A program made the translations under genes and the position numbers. Shown one piece after another: positions 49,300 to 63,827 of a stretch of DNA of 64,000 bases; position 1 is the stretch's first letter, and every line of letters begins with the position of its first letter. The notes beneath the pieces were generated by a model, which ran no database searches, was not told where the DNA came from, and saw only the letters and a list, made by a program, of their open reading frames with translations. This DNA is from Baylisascaris procyonis (taxonomy: Eukaryota; Nematoda; Chromadorea; Rhabditida; Ascarididae): NCBI GenBank assembly GCA_037389465.1, contig JAZARR010000247.1:434001-498000 (forward strand), read 5' to 3'.

Positions 49300-52200
49300 T
49301 TCGTCTATTTTGATGGAAAAATTTGAAGGCATACAAAAAGAAAACTCAGTTGTTGATCACCAATAAGATCGGTTGTCAGCAAACACAAATGCGAATAAGA
49401 TAGCACACTGTTGTGAGCAGCCCAACAGCACTAGATTCACAAAAATAGATCAATTACTTCGAGAAAGATTGCAGCACCACAAACAAAGAGACGATATTCG
49501 TGCATTAACATTCGAAACAACCCACTCATAAGTGATTTCATCACACGTTTCTCATACTAATAAAACTTAATTTTTATCGTTAATAAATATTTCAGAAGAA
49601 AAGGTGTTAAAACTTAACAAAAGAAAAGTTTACAACTTTAAATTAGCATTTTTATGCGAATAAAACTTAACGGTCATTATGAAATATTGCGCACTACTAA
49701 GAATATACATCATAACTTCAATATAAACGCCGCTTTCCTTCAGAAATCAAATATAACAGCAGTAAAGATGAATGGAATAAATGCAGCGTACCGGAAACGT
49801 ACCCTAAACGTTCGTATTTCTGGCATAAACAAGTATTGCTCGTAATGACGAATAATCATTGCGTGTATATTGATTACCTAACAGGTTAGTAATGATGCAT
49901 TATTGTAACAATTACTGCAAGTTACTCAAAAGTAATGAAAAATACATAATAATATACTAACTATTTAATCGAAATGAGCGCTTCTACAAATTTTCGCCAG
50001 AAAATTCCTAATCGACTAGTCGTAGAGTTCAGTCCAACTGTTAGTAAAATAAATTGAAGTACCCTCAAATCTTTTTGAAGTCGACTTGTTATTTATGCCC
50101 TAACCACTATGATGTAGAATGAATCTGTCGAATAACATTACCTATTTTCAATTCTTCCATGTTGAAAAAACCGTAAAAAAGGAATATGCTCACATTTATA
50201 CGGAGATCTCATCTTCCCATAGCGCATTTTGCATATGCAAATTTGCAAAAGCATATAAAAAAAGAGTCAAATAAAAGAGAGGTATTCAAGAGGATCGCAT
50301 AGATACTGAAGAAATTCGATAGTGCAAGTAACTACTTTAAGTTATATTGTCGACAAGCTGCATCATATCTTTTGCTGTAGAGCATTCAGCAAATAAAGAC
50401 CCCAATCAATACTCTAATTGACAATAATCATTACAGCAATTTTGAAGAAGCTTGCTATGCAAATTACAATTAGATCAAGTTATAGTTTTTGAATTTCGAC
50501 ACAATTTTATAATGTTGCAATTGAATGCTATGAGATCAAATAGAATTGAGCACACATTTTGGAATTTCCTTTGGTCAAAGATTGCGCTTGATGATGGTGT
50601 TCTATACTCCATTTTAGCGGTGAAAACGATTAATCGAAACTAAAACTGCACAATTCTATGAAAACACCAGATATGAGGGAAGAAAAGATTGTGCGAAATG
50701 ATATCAAATATTCCTCCCTTCGCTCCTTCACTCATTTTCAGAATCGTAGGCGCAGAAATAGCACAGAAGTCTTTTGAAATAGTGATGATTCGTTTGGAAT
50801 AAAACAATATCAGACAGAGTTAATGCTACCTCAGATCGATAAAAGGTTAAGACAGCGTTTGTTGAGATAATGGATCTAGAGAACCTTTGCCATAGTGAAA
50901 CAAAATTACCTCGTCATTTAGTAAAATTCTTTCTTCAGTTAGAGAGAAATCGTCCCATATTGATCTCTAAGAGTATGAAACAACAAATATCAGAAAACCA
51001 TAACGTTCTTTAAATGTATAAATCTTAAATAAGTTTTTATCATTTTCACTGATATCATTTTATATCATTTGAAATAAAATATTCTCACCTAAATATTCAA
51101 ATTTTATCTAAACATTCAAATTTATCCACATATTCAATAGAAAATTGAAAACAAGATCAACAATAACTCTAAATTTACCATGGTTTTACTTAAAAGAAAT
51201 GAGTGAATTCATTGGTGTACGCTAAGAGAGTAATTTACTATTTGACGAATGAAATACGAAAAGCTTCGCTTTCTTTTCTAATTAGCAACAATGCATAAGT
51301 GACTATGAAGCGATGCACATCAATGAAGTTGAGCTAAGGCTACGATCTTAATCGATAATTGCAATGAACTCGCAACATTTTCTTCTCAAGACGTCACTTC
51401 ATATCACATTTCAATCTTGAGTGAAATTTTTCCATGAGGAAAATTTGATTTTCTTAGAAATAAAATCTGCATATAAAAGAAAATTTTAGCGAACACGAAA
51501 GGAATATTTCATTAAAAATAATATATTTACTAAAGGTATGAGGCAAATGATGTGATATAGGTGTATTCTCTTTGGAATTTTATGACCGAATCTTTCAGCG
51601 GAGAAAATTTGTTTTTTTTTTGCTTAAAAAATCAGAAAAAGTTCTCATTACTAGAAGATTTTGGACATTCATCACATTCGACTGAGCTTATTCGAAAATG
51701 CACTTAATTAGATAAAAGAAATTATTCTTGGATTTTAAGGGATTCAATCGATATCAGATGCTAAAAAAGCATGGGAAAGACTCGAAAACCTTAGAGACAG
51801 TGAAGAAAACTCACACAAAAAGCGAATTTTTCAAGAGTTTCCTAATGTTTCTTGAACACCGTCATATCATTATCACTGCTACCACTTGTATGATCTAAAG
51901 TATCATCAAATGCCATCATCTGGCGATCACCAGAAAAAGGCTACAGCAATTCCCTGATCGCAGGTTTCATTTCGCTCGACAGAAAGTGATCTTTGGCGAC
52001 TTATAAGCTAATGAGGTGCAAAATTCGATGAAAATGAATAGGAGCAAATTTTCACGAAAATAAGAAGGATGGAAAGAAAAGCACTCATAGGATTCAAGCG
52101 GAAATCCTTCACATGGTGCAATATGAACGCGAATTTGCAAACGGTTTCTAACGGAAGGATGAATTTCTATCGCGCACAAAATGGACCTCGTTATCACCCT

Positions 52201-55200
52201 ATACAGTGCAATCAGTGACTTTCTGTTGCCATCTCTCAATAAACTGATATTCTGAATTTATGACACCGTGATATTACTGTTCAAATGATTATATTCAGTG
52301 GCCAGAGAGAAATATTTTGATGGCGAGAAATGGTTTTTTTAAAAGCGATTAAAGAGGAGGCCTTATATCTTCTAAGTTATGATGTTGCGAGGCAACAGAA
52401 CCACATTCTCAAAAAATGCATACTACGCATTAGTGATAGAGTGATGTCATAGACTGATAAACTGATACTGGGCTAGAGAAGAATACACATGTACAAACTC
52501 ATGTAAAAATTATCAGTAATGCCATACGATGACGTCATTTAAACTGAACATTACTCAAATATAATGTCAAAAAGCATTTCAACATGATTCATGGGTTGCT
52601 ACTGAACGATAAAACAAGTCATTGAAAAGAAATTGTGGCAGCAATTTTGTAAATAATCTATTCATTGCAATAAGCTATGAACGATGATTTTACTCAAATA
52701 AGTTGGAATATTTAAGAAAATAAAAGGAAAAGAAAATCCCTATGACAGCTGCTTTCTTATTTTTCCAGGAAGAAAATCTTCCCCAACGTAAACAAGCGAC
52801 AAATTCAAATAATGTCTTTCTAAGATGAGCTGCAAAATCTTCTGCACAATTTGAAGAACTTGGTAATCCAACTTACAAATATAAGGCATGAGGTTTCATT
52901 TTCAAATTTCTACTTATATATTGTTGTATATTTATATTTCATTTATAACCAAACGAAATGCACTTTACAATCAACATTGCAAACAAGCACTAAATTCTTA
53001 GATTTTTTCGAACAAAGAAGTAACATAAAAAAGTATCAAGTACTTTGGTGAGCTCAAATATCGGAAAACGTTTATTAAATCCTATCAAATACTATTAAAT
53101 ATTACATCGAAAAATAGTTCAAGAAAAAATAAGCGCGGTTCATAAAAATTTACCACACATGTGAATTTTTCGAAGTTTGATGCAAAGAAACAGCAATTGG
53201 CTAAGATCGTCTTCACTCTCAACAATTCATTAAAGCATGTTTTTCTAAATGAAACAAAAAGTTTTGTGAATATTTGCATGTAGGCAAACGTGTGTACGTT
53301 CACTATTTGTTCGAGTAAACATCTCTCACAATTCAATTTCGGATTATAAATCACGAGAATTTGCAACGTTGTAATTTGTTACCGACACATACAGTAGCCT
53401 TGTTTTTATGAGTGTTTAATTTTCGATCTTTGATTGGCTCTAATGTTTTTGCAACATTTCAAGAATCTTAAGCCTAATAACGCTTACAAATAACACGACT
53501 ATAAGCTACCTATTTGTTATATTTCAGCGTTATTTCCCACTAAACATTATAGTAAATTTTCGATAAAAATCGCCATCATAGTCAACAGTTATTTTACATT
53601 AATATATTGTGACGTTATCCATTAGCAGAAGGCGCAATAGCTTTTATTTTGAGTATGCATAGCTTTCAACAAAGTCTTTCGGCTAGCAACTCCAGAGAGA
53701 GAGGGAGAGAGAGGAAGAGGCACAGAAAGAGAGAGAAAGAGGAAGAAAAGGAGGGAGGAAGAGAGGGAGAGAGAGAGAACAGAAAAGTAATAAACAAGCT
53801 TTAAAAGAGGAAACACATTGCGCACATATATTTTTGAATCAATTTTAGCAATTCCAGGATTGAAAACAATAATCATTTTAAGGTTTCAAATTTTCAGTTC
53901 TAAACAGTTGGGAACTTAGCGAGGAAAGCGAAAAATCTTTTGAAAAAACCCCATTCGAAAACATTTTTCGTGAATTGGGTTTCTAAGTTACAGTGGCAAA
54001 AATCGTCAAAATGTCCAAAATTTCGCCATTCTTTTCAAAAAAGCGTACTCCTTAGGATCCAGCACTTGAATAATCCCTATTTAGTTTCTTCATCGATTAG
54101 AAGTACGCTTCATATTTTATTTTTGTTGTATTTTATATTTGCATAAAAATTTCTACATGAACATTGTGCTACTGCAATTCACTTTAATAGAGCAAAGCAT
54201 CGTCATGTTGCTTGCATGAGATATTCCTAGCTCGGCGATCGAGTTATAGCACTCTATGAGCCAAGAAACTGCTAATTAGATTAGGCATTGAAGCTCGACG
54301 AATGTCTTATTGATTGCATTCTTTGATAAGTAAGTATCTATTGCGTTAATATAGACGAAAAGATACTAAGAGCGAAAAAGTAGCGGAATTTCGACCAACT
54401 CGTTTAAATGAGACACTTATCAAAGAATGCAAAGAAAGCCACACACCGGCTTTCGTTGTTTCGCTAATAAATCTCAAGCATTCCAGCATTTTCGAATGAC
54501 TGCTTCAATAAGAAAAATTTTAAATGAACAATACTTGACAGTTTATTGTTGCAATAAAAACATAACCCTAATTTTAGTGGTTTTGATGACAATTATTGGT
54601 GATATTTCAGTGGATACTTATTAGGTTAGTCGAAATTAATCCTTTTTTTGCGTCACAAAAAATTTCCTTTTGTTAAAAATCACAAATTTTTGTTTGAATT
54701 TCAATTTTAATTCGCAAAGAAGAAAGAAAGAGACTTATGACGATTATTGTGTCATAGATGACGGAACGCTAACATGCTATAAAGATGACTCGATGGTTCA
54801 TTCATAAGAAACTAATTAAAAATTAGAATTCATAATGAAGCACTAGTTGATTATGAGAAGACCCATTTCAAGCCGAATGGCATCCTATATTTCGGGATTA
54901 TAGTGTCCTCCTATATTTCGGCGATACTATTCCCTATTTTCTTTTTTTATCAAGCCGAACCAATCGTAATAAATAAAAGTCTCATTTAAAAGCGCTATAC
55001 CTCGTTTATGTAATGAATATTTACTAATCTTTTTCTTTAAAGTGTGCTATAATAAAATACGGCATCTATAGATCTATTTCTAGTTTTTTTGATGGAAAAG
55101 CAATTGGGAGAGGTTTGAATCTTTAAAGAAAGAAAAGAAATCCAGATAACACCATTTGATGACCTCCATACCTGACAAAAGAATTGGGAAAAAAGTCCAA

Positions 55201-55370
55201 GAAGCCAGAAAAAATTGGAAAAAGGTTCCTAACACAAGAATAATATTACATCCTAAATGACATATCCACCTATCGATAACTTTTAAAGCAAAAATTAACT
55301 CGAAACTAAACGATTTCCGTTTATGCTTTAATCTATTGCATAGCAAATACATCGACATCGCTAAATTATG
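49300..55370. other. AT-rich region without supported genes
   Basis: Long AT-rich stretch with random short frames. A minus-strand frame of 90 codons at 51,967-52,239 has no acceptor, donor or recognised motif. A G/A-rich run is listed separately. Confidence 0.5.
53693..53780. repeat. GA-rich simple repeat
   Basis: Purine-only run of GAGAGA/GGGAGA with few interruptions. The Leu-Ser-rich minus-strand frame across it is an artefact. Confidence 0.9.
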
Positions 55371-55376
55371 CGACAT

Positions 55377-55512
55377 TTACTTTATGGCGGAGGCAAAAGA
55401 AAGAGGAAAAGATTTATATTGTTCGGCCATAATGGTGGCCAATGTTTCGAGAAGAAATAATTCATGCATCGCTGCGTTTACCCTCACAAATTGTCCCTCA
55501 ATAAAATGGACG
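55377..55512 (-). CDS. Candidate exon, possibly terminal
   Basis: After acceptor GCAGCCACTTTCAG the frame (one leading base) reads VHFIEGQFVRVNAAMHELF, then LLETLATIMAEQYKSF and PLSFASAIK, followed by TAA at 55379-55377. Alternatively a donor AA|GTAAAT at 55381/55380 lets it continue in phase 2. The frame is clearly more protein-like than its AT-rich surroundings. A 76-codon plus-strand frame overlaps it and is probably a shadow. Upstream exons were not found, so the gene is unknown. Confidence 0.45.
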
Positions 55513-55589
55513 CTGAAAGTGGCTGCATTGTTTTTAGTCATACAGCACCTTAGTTCTTATACTTAAATATCAAAAGTATACATCATAGC

Positions 55590-55770
55590 GCTTAAGGAAT
55601 AACCATAAGCTATGGTACACTTCTTAAAAAGTACCAACAGGTTGTGGTATGCTTCTTAAAAAATACCATAAGTTGTGGTATATTTCTTAAAAAATACCAC
55701 AAGTTGTGGTATATTTCTTAAAAAATACCATAGGTTATGGCCACTACTTAAAAAATGCTCTAATCTGTGG
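55590..55770. repeat. 31-bp tandem repeat with self-complementary unit
   Basis: TTCTTAAAAA recurs at 55,621, 55,653, 55,684 and 55,715 (31-32 base period), with weaker units on both sides. Each unit has TGGTAT...ATACCA arms around the TTCTTAAAAA core, so single units can fold back. Confidence 0.85.
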
Positions 55771-55933
55771 TGTACTTCCTACATTACAACTTATGATAAT
55801 TTGGATTGCATATATAAAATCCTTAGAAATTTTCACCCAAGGAAAAATTGAATGATCTCAAATCCTCTAAGAAATTATGCCATCTGCTTATATTATAATG
55901 GCTGCTTTCCACCTACACGAATAAAAAACGAAA

Positions 55934-56069
55934 GCGAAGGAGAGAAAGAGAAAAAAAGAGAGAAAGGCAGAGAGGGAAAAGAAAGAGGGAAAGAGAGGGA
56001 AACGCAGAGGGAGCAAAAGAAAGAGAGAAAGAGAGAGGAAGGCAGAGAGAGAAAAAGAAAGGAAGGAAA
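55934..56069. repeat. GA/GAAA-rich simple repeat
   Basis: About 135 purine-rich bases built from GAAAGAGA and AGGGAAA words. The Arg/Glu/Lys-rich plus-strand frame through it is repeat-derived. Confidence 0.9.
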
Positions 56070-56079
56070 AGAAAATACA

Positions 56080-59000
56080 AAAATAGTCGAATTTCCGATA
56101 TTCCTCTAAATATAAACTATACATTGTATTCACGATGCAAAGAGCAGAATGGTAAATAAGCTAATAGAGGTGAGCGTTATGCATATGTAAAACAACAAAA
56201 TCACAAAAAAAGACAAAAACCTTGTCATTCTAATCCAATGACTAATGCTGAACAACGGATATTAACGGTGCTTAGTATGCACATCAATCGCTTACATTGA
56301 AAAAACTATATTAGACGACTGTGATAGTCGGTCGTCTATACGTTTCATTCCTCGTATAAGCATGCTCAGTATGCAAAAAAATTTCATCTCATAGAAAAAT
56401 TTCAAGCACTATTTCTGACTAAATTCCCTAAGCATGAAGATTTAAAAAAGAAATAAATACAGCAGACGAATAGCGAGCGATAAGACAAGAAAACAGCAAC
56501 CTACTCAATTATGTGAAGAAAGCGAACGAAAGAGTTGGAGAAAATAATGAAAATATAACCACCCCCACAATGGTGAAGTGATTTAAAAAAAGGAGTTAGA
56601 AGGGTTTTAGGATGGAATATGGGTAAGGGTAATACCGGGTCATAAATAGCAAAAATGATAAAAACTTCAACAAGCAGCAATTTTGCGATACAATCCTTCG
56701 CATCATGCTGACTAATGTTTCATTGAATATGCAACCGAATAGTTGTTGATGCAATACTAGTCGTATAAAAAGGTTTCAAGCCATCCTAGACCAACTTTTT
56801 GGGTATTTTGTAATATCGTATTTCCCAAGCTCAACATTGCTTCACCTTCACTTTCTAGATCTCAATGAAACCCATCATGTAGGTGTTTTCGTTTATATGG
56901 CTCAAACATCATTTTTATAGATGACTTATATGGCATAATTTTCGTATTTTCTTAACAACCAATACAAGTTAAAGATTAGTTTGCAATTGGAAGCTATTAT
57001 ACGTGAGAGAGATTTATGGATTTAGAGGGATTAAAAAATGGATAAACATTGCGTATCGATGAGAGAGAATTCCAAAATCTTTTAAAATATATGCATCAAT
57101 TATAGCATAAATGTCAATTTCATATTTTTTAAACATGCAATTATCTCTTAGAAACATTTCTATTGGATCATTTCAAACAAATAATGATATGCGGCATTGA
57201 AAACGTTCTATATCGGCGATGATTAATCGCCAAAATATTGAAATTTCCAACAACAATTTTTAAACGTGACTAAATTTATGAGAAAATTCAATAAGAAAAA
57301 TGACTAAAGAATTAGAAAAATGAACTAAAGACTAGCTTAATTACTGAAAAAACATGTGGATAACGAGGTATAAAAGTATAAAAGAAGGTTTAAATAATTA
57401 AAAAACGTGTTAACATCGATATAAATCCGAAAGTTTTTCAGCACTTTGCAAAGAATGATTAAGTAAATATTCCATAAATATTTATGGATAAGAACAAGAT
57501 ATGACGTGAACTGACTCATTAGACGTAGAGATTGCTACTGAGCGATACGTCGAGTGCTTATCAATGAAACCTTAAAATGCTGCAAAATTATACCTTGTTT
57601 AATTGCAAAGTTCAGCGCTATCGTTGAAAGAGGTCATAATATGACTCCTGGGGCTACAGACAACAAACGCATATTCAGCGCTACGATGAATGTTTTTAGA
57701 TGCATTTGGAAATATCTTATCCACTATAGAATTTGTTGTTACAATGTTACAAATGATGAAGACTAAATTGATGCAATAAGCTGTCCATCACATCAAAAGA
57801 AGGTAGGAAAGGGAAAAGGAGAGAGAGAGAAAGAGAGAGGGCGAGAGATTCTCGACTTGCTTTTTTGTTCTTTTTTATTCATCCGTTAATGACGACGATT
57901 CGATGGTTTAGCAACTGCTCTCGAGGACGTTTCATCAAAATCAGTCGACACAAAAATGGACAATTAAAATGCACAACGTCGATGAAATCCATTGGAATTT
58001 GTGTTCTTTTGAACATACTACATACCTATGAAATTCACTGAACATACTACACATATCTATAGTCACTAGAAAAACAATTGGTATTGGAAAAAATTTAAAT
58101 GAAAAAAAGGTGAGTAACCAAAAATTAATAAAAGTAATACCCCCCAAAAAAATCTGCATAAATTTGGGATGATTAGATTGTTCTAAATAATATGGCTTCT
58201 CATGACAATTTATAAGTGCGCTAAATTAAGAGTAGCCTAAATTTGCATTGGCTTATGGCCACAATTCAACAATACCGCCAATAGATAAGATTGCCACGAT
58301 AGCACTATGCAACAATGCGCTTATTATGAGATGATGAGCACCGAATAGTACTTAAAAGTAATTCTCGGTAATTCATAACCGCTAGAAGCTAGAGATGCTA
58401 AGTGAAAGACGGCTGTCACTTGAAAATAAGGCACTGAGGAATACATCAAGTACCGACAACAATGCCACTTGACCAATGTTGCATTAAAGGTGGAGTGGTC
58501 ACTTCACTGACCGCTACCCTTGTCGGGTGGCATTTCGTCTGCCGTATCGTAACGTCACTCGCATACTACATACCTATAGCTACTAGATATTGCAAAGAAA
58601 AAAGTGTGCATATAATATTAGCTAGATTCCACTTAAACTGCAAATTTGTTGAAGTATTGAAACATATAACAAAATAAATCTTTGATTTTTTACAGAAATG
58701 GATCGTCAAGTCCAAATATTGCATTCTTCATAAAATACGAACAACTAAAATGACTTCGGATTTACGGCGCTGCAAACTGCAAAATCTACCATTTATAGTC
58801 GATAAACGATTTATTTCTATATGCAAAGTTGAACTAATGTATGCAAAATTTTCTTTTTTTAACGCCTCATTCGCACTAAATAAAATAAATTTCCATAATG
58901 AATCAATGTTTATCACAACATTCATCAACCAAAAATCATTTGCAGAAATATCGAATTTTTTAAACTTCATTTCTTATAAGAGCAAAAGATTGCAATGGGA

Positions 59001-60690
59001 AATGATTACGTATGCGTCTAGGTAGCTCTGCTTAGCAGATCATTTTCCTGTATAAACTGAAAGGAAGAATTTTATCTATGGAATTATGACTGACTGTTTT
59101 ATATAAATCTTATACAAGAAATTCCTATTCTGCAATTCAGTCAGTTTAAAATGAAAGCTAAAAAAACTAGTTTAGTTTTCATTTCTTGAGTTCTTGAATT
59201 TGCATGAAATCAAAAATCAAAGAACCACAAAATTTGCATACATTAGTTCACAACTAATTTATGCCAATTTTTTAGTACCTTTTACTAAGTTGATGCATCC
59301 ATTCTAAGCATGCTACATAATGTGTTCTGTATCTACTAGATTCATAATTATGGCTTTAACAGTTCCACAGTTGCAATTATCGGACAGAGAGATAGACAAG
59401 CAGACAGATAGACACACAGACAACAAACGCATACATTCACAAGATATAATTTCGTCATAATGCGTTCTCAAAAGCACATTAACAAAAGCAAGCATATAAC
59501 GAATAATGGATCTATTCACTTCATTCAAAAGCGTTAACGATAAAAGATGGAATTTTCTCTCTCTATAAATTCAATAATCCTTCTATAAATTCAAAATCAA
59601 ATTCAATAAATCAAATAGCGTATAATCAAAAAAAAGCCGAAATCGAGTTGGACTCAATTGAAATGTGATAACGAAAAGTGGATGGAAAGTGGAGCAACAA
59701 AACCGAGCATAAGACATAACGCAACGATGAGCTTAATGGAATTTTGCGCGGCTATCCACATTTTTGCCGGTCGTCGACGCAAAGACAGAGAGAGGGAGAG
59801 AGCAGAATCATCGTTTACAAACAACTCCCACCTCAAAATTAATCTTGATGTAAGTCGTTCTCTTTTTGCGCAAATTCAATTGTTGCAATTTGTGCCTCTA
59901 ATACCTATATATAAGATGTGCTACAAAGTGAGACAACCGAATAGCAAAAGTTTTCTTATTGAGGAAAAAAGAAAATACCCCTCTATCGGTTAAATATTCT
60001 CTCATAAAGTTGACTTGATTTTTAAATTCAAATTCCTCAAAAACAGCGTAATTGTAATTGTAATATCATAAGAAAACAGCTAGCATTTGTTGAGATAGTA
60101 GAAACTGCATAGTAAGGAACGAGCAAAGAGGCTGCAAGAATTTTTCACAATTTTTCACCATTTCAGCTTTAATATAAAGCAGTTCAACTATAAAAATCTT
60201 TGAGAATTCATCAATTAACTAAAGAACTTCGATAGAATCCGTCACAAAAAAATTCAATTCTAGCGCTTCAACCAATCCACACGCAATATATCAGGTCGCA
60301 GGTGTGAAAAGTAAGAGAGGAGAGGGAAGGGATGAAGAAATATTCCTCCTCTTCTTTGGGTAATAAGAAATATTTGTAGAAATGCTAACAAGGTTGCCTC
60401 AGAAGCCCTAATAAGTTACGAAGTTGTGATTGAAATATCCTTTACTCTCTTTATTTTCGATTTGAAATCGTATACTTCTTCGAGGATCTCACAAACTTCA
60501 TTCTCTCTCATTTAATTGTCCGATTTTATTGGGTTTCTCTCTTCGCCAAAAAACTTCTAATGCGAATATATAAATTGCGATGAACATTATTGATATTTGA
60601 CATTGATTAGTGAGCTAGCATAATCAATTTCTTGTTATTTTGCCCCTCTTATAAACCAATTCCTATCGAAATTTTTGCGCAATATAGCTT
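56080..60690. other. AT-rich region without supported genes
   Basis: Random short frames only. Points noted: GA runs near 57,820 and 59,780, a GACA/GATA run near 59,390-59,425, and a minus-strand ATG frame near 59,758 whose first residues look signal-peptide-like but stop within 36 codons without a clear donor. Confidence 0.45.
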
Positions 60691-60698
60691 GAGTACAA

Positions 60699-62096
60699 CC
60701 GATTTGCATTCATGCTGTAGCGAACGTTCCTTTTTTTGCAAGGAAAAGGATATTTTTTTTCCAGAGAATACATTCGAATGTTATCAAGAAACTCAAATCG
60801 GTGGCTATGCTACGCAAATCGGTTCCCGAAAATCCCGTATATAGAAGCGAGCACTCGGCTAATGAAAATATCGGTGGTTCTGCACCGATTTTACTGAGGA
60901 TAGGAAATATTTAAGGTGTTTTGCAAATCAAAAACAATTAGGCGACAAGACAGAGAAAATCAATAAATAAATTGGTTTGATGAAAGAAGTGAAATAATGG
61001 GAAAGAAATTTCAAGTTTTTTGATAAGAAAATAAGCGAAACTTGAGCTGAAACTAGTAACTTGAACGGGTCTAATGCACTGGTGCAGGTCGAACAATAAA
61101 GATCACTCTCATTTCTTTTTATTGCCTCTTACTAGTTTCAGTTCAAGTTTCGCTTATTTTCTTATCAAAAAACTTGAAATTTCTTTCCCATTATTTCACT
61201 TCTTTCATCAAACCAATTTATTTATTGATTTTCTCTGTCTTGTCGCCGAATTGTTTTTGATTTGCCGACATATTTTTGGAAGGAGGCTCATTTGCGCATA
61301 TTTGAGTAACGTTTATAACCGAGTCAATTTAAATCTAGCTCATAGCTTTAACAGTGACCATAGATTTATCTCTAATAACAGCTCACATTGTATGGCCTCC
61401 TCGGATATAGATATAGGTACATATGAGGAATAGGGGGGAGGGGGAGGGAAAGGAGCAGGGTGTTTACAAGCCGTTCATATGAAAATCATGTTTGCGTCAG
61501 CAGTGGGCCATTTCGGTCATTTCATCGTAGCTACCTATATCTGAGGAAGCCATACAATTTGAGATGGTGAGGTAAATCTATGGTAACTGTTAAAGCTACG
61601 ACCTAGATTTAAATTGCCTCGGTCATGAACGCTACTCAAATAAACGCAAATGAGCCTCCTTCCAAAAATTTGTCGGCAAATCAAAAACAATTCGGCGACA
61701 AGACAGAGAAAATCAATAAATCTGTTTGATGAAAGAAATAAAATAATGGGAAAGAAATTTCACGTTTTTTGGTAAGAAAATAAGAGAAACTTGAACTGAA
61801 ACTAATAAGAGGCAATAAAAAGAAATGAGAGTGACCTTTACTATTCGACCTGCACCAGTGCATTAGACCCGTTTAGCAAAACACCTTAAATATTTCCTAT
61901 CCTCAATAAAATCGGTGCAGGACTACCGATATTTTCATTAGCCGAGTGCTCGCTTCTATATATGGGATTTTCGGGAACCGATTTGCATAGCTTAGCCACT
62001 GATTTGAGTTTCTTGAAAACATTAGAAAGTATTCAGTGCAAAAATTTTCCTTTCCTCGCAGAAAGAAACGTTCTCTGCAGTATGAATGCAGATCGT
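60699..62096. mobile_element. Nested foldback element (about 1.4 kb)
   Basis: The outer arms are long inverted repeats. CGATTTGCATTCATGCTG near 60,700 mirrors GTATGAATGCAGATCG near 62,082, and GCTTCTATATATGGGATTTTC near 61,951 mirrors the bases near 60,840. Middle arms 61,073-61,420 and 61,525-61,865 pair around a G-rich centre near 61,450. The left side holds an extra inverted duplication (about 60,930-61,065 against 61,125-61,270). There is no transposase-like frame; ORFs of 60-119 codons fall in the arms. The right end abuts the (TA)n array. Confidence 0.85.
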
Positions 62097-62103
62097 AAAC
62101 CGT

Positions 62104-62180
<77 letters not shown>

Positions 62181-62204
62181 TATATACATATATGTGGACG
62201 GTTT
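62096..62204. repeat. (TA)n array flanked by inverted GGACGGTTT arms
   Basis: AAACCGTCC(A), then about 40 TA units with two C interruptions, then GTGGACGGTTT. The whole 109 bases are nearly palindromic. Tyr-Ile frames across it are artefacts. Confidence 0.9.
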
Positions 62205-63738
62205 AGGTACGTGTTCGCAACTACTTCCGGTATGCAAATGCTGCGTTACGTTCTGCAAAACAATACAAGATATACTCATGATCTTACAATGAGATTCTAA
62301 TGTCAGCAACATTCATATTAAATTTTTTATAGTTTAGTTTAATCGGTAAAAATTTCTCTTTCATTAAAAAGCTTAGAAAAGCGCTCATATGAAAGAATAT
62401 GCCTAAAATGTGCGCCTGAGTGGAAATAATATTTAATACCGTAATGCGAAGGTTCTTAGAACGTCAAAAGGGCACCTTACTGAGGGAGGAATATTGCGTT
62501 GAAATCGATGTCAGAATTCATAAAGGATACAATCATGCAAGAGCAATGCCATGAATGAGAACAAATGATTGCGTTAAGTGTGATAAAATGAGTACAATTC
62601 TTACAAACAAAACTATTCACATTGCACAATTGCGCAACTAAGTAACGAAGAACAAATAAAACAACCCAATAAATGGTAACATTTTCAAGAAATATTTATG
62701 TTCGACTAAGAAAAAATCTTTGAAATGCATATCGTCATCGCCTTAAAAACCAAACAGCTGCAAATGTTTCAATCATTTTTTTTCCCCAACATTTACAATG
62801 AAAAATGGTTGAATTAATGGCAGCTAGAATATAATGTAGATAAGCATTTATCAATTTTGAGACTTTTGAGATAGCTGACAAGTGAGCTTTTGGGAAAATA
62901 AGTTCTAAAAATTGCAAAATTTAACTCAGGAATTTATCCAAAAAAATCCAAAACTCAACCTAGGAATTAGCTCAAAAAATCTGCCTTCATTGTAAAATAT
63001 TTTTTTTTGCATAAAATTTACTTCTCCATTCGTCTCAAAACTTCATCGCAAAGATATACAACAATGAAAGAATAATAAATCTACTAAATTATTTCGCACA
63101 ATTGCAAAGATAAAGCGAAAGCAATGCTTACAACGAAATAAAATTGAATAGGAATATAACATATGTACGTGTGTGCTCGCGTGAAGAGTCTCTTATTAAG
63201 CGCTCAAAATATTTAGAGAGAGAATCATTGAGAAGCACTCGACGCTAGTATGAAATAACGATTGATTCACTTCTACTCCACTCATATGCAAATTACTATT
63301 TTGCATGCGTCAATACTGATATTAGTTTCTACGAAAGTATACTGACGTTAGAAGGACGCTAATGATTGTTTAGTCAATAGATGAGCAGCACTAATAGCAA
63401 GATAGTGGGAATCAAACCTGAGAGGTAATAACGATAGGCAATATTTATGAACTAATCGAATTAAACTGTGACAACATGCAGAAAAAATATTGCCAGCATC
63501 TACTAAAACACTTTTATAGAGTGATCGCTGATCGACTGTGAATATCCCTCTTTTAAAAAACCTTGTCCTTTTAGCAACGATCTCGTTGTGGTATGAAATT
63601 TGTGCTGGAAATCTAATGATTTAAGCTTCAGTAGCTAAGAAAGAGATGATCAACGAAACAAAATTAGGTTGTCATGAGGTGTACCCACCAAATTCTTGGC
63701 ATGAGAAGTTTCGTGCTTGATTAGTCGAATCGAGCGAA

Positions 63739-63740
<2 letters not shown>
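62205..63740. other. AT-rich region without supported genes
   Basis: No exon with convincing splice sites or protein-like frame was found on either strand. Confidence 0.5.

Positions 63741-63827
<87 letters not shown>

Noticed and set aside
58462..58677. Overlapping short frames on both strands with protein-like composition
   Set aside because: Neither strand has a convincing acceptor and donor pair, and no family is recognisable.
59654..59758. Minus-strand ATG frame starting like a signal peptide (MWIAAQNSIKLIVALCLML)
   Set aside because: Stops after 35 codons and lacks a good donor or a downstream partner exon in phase.
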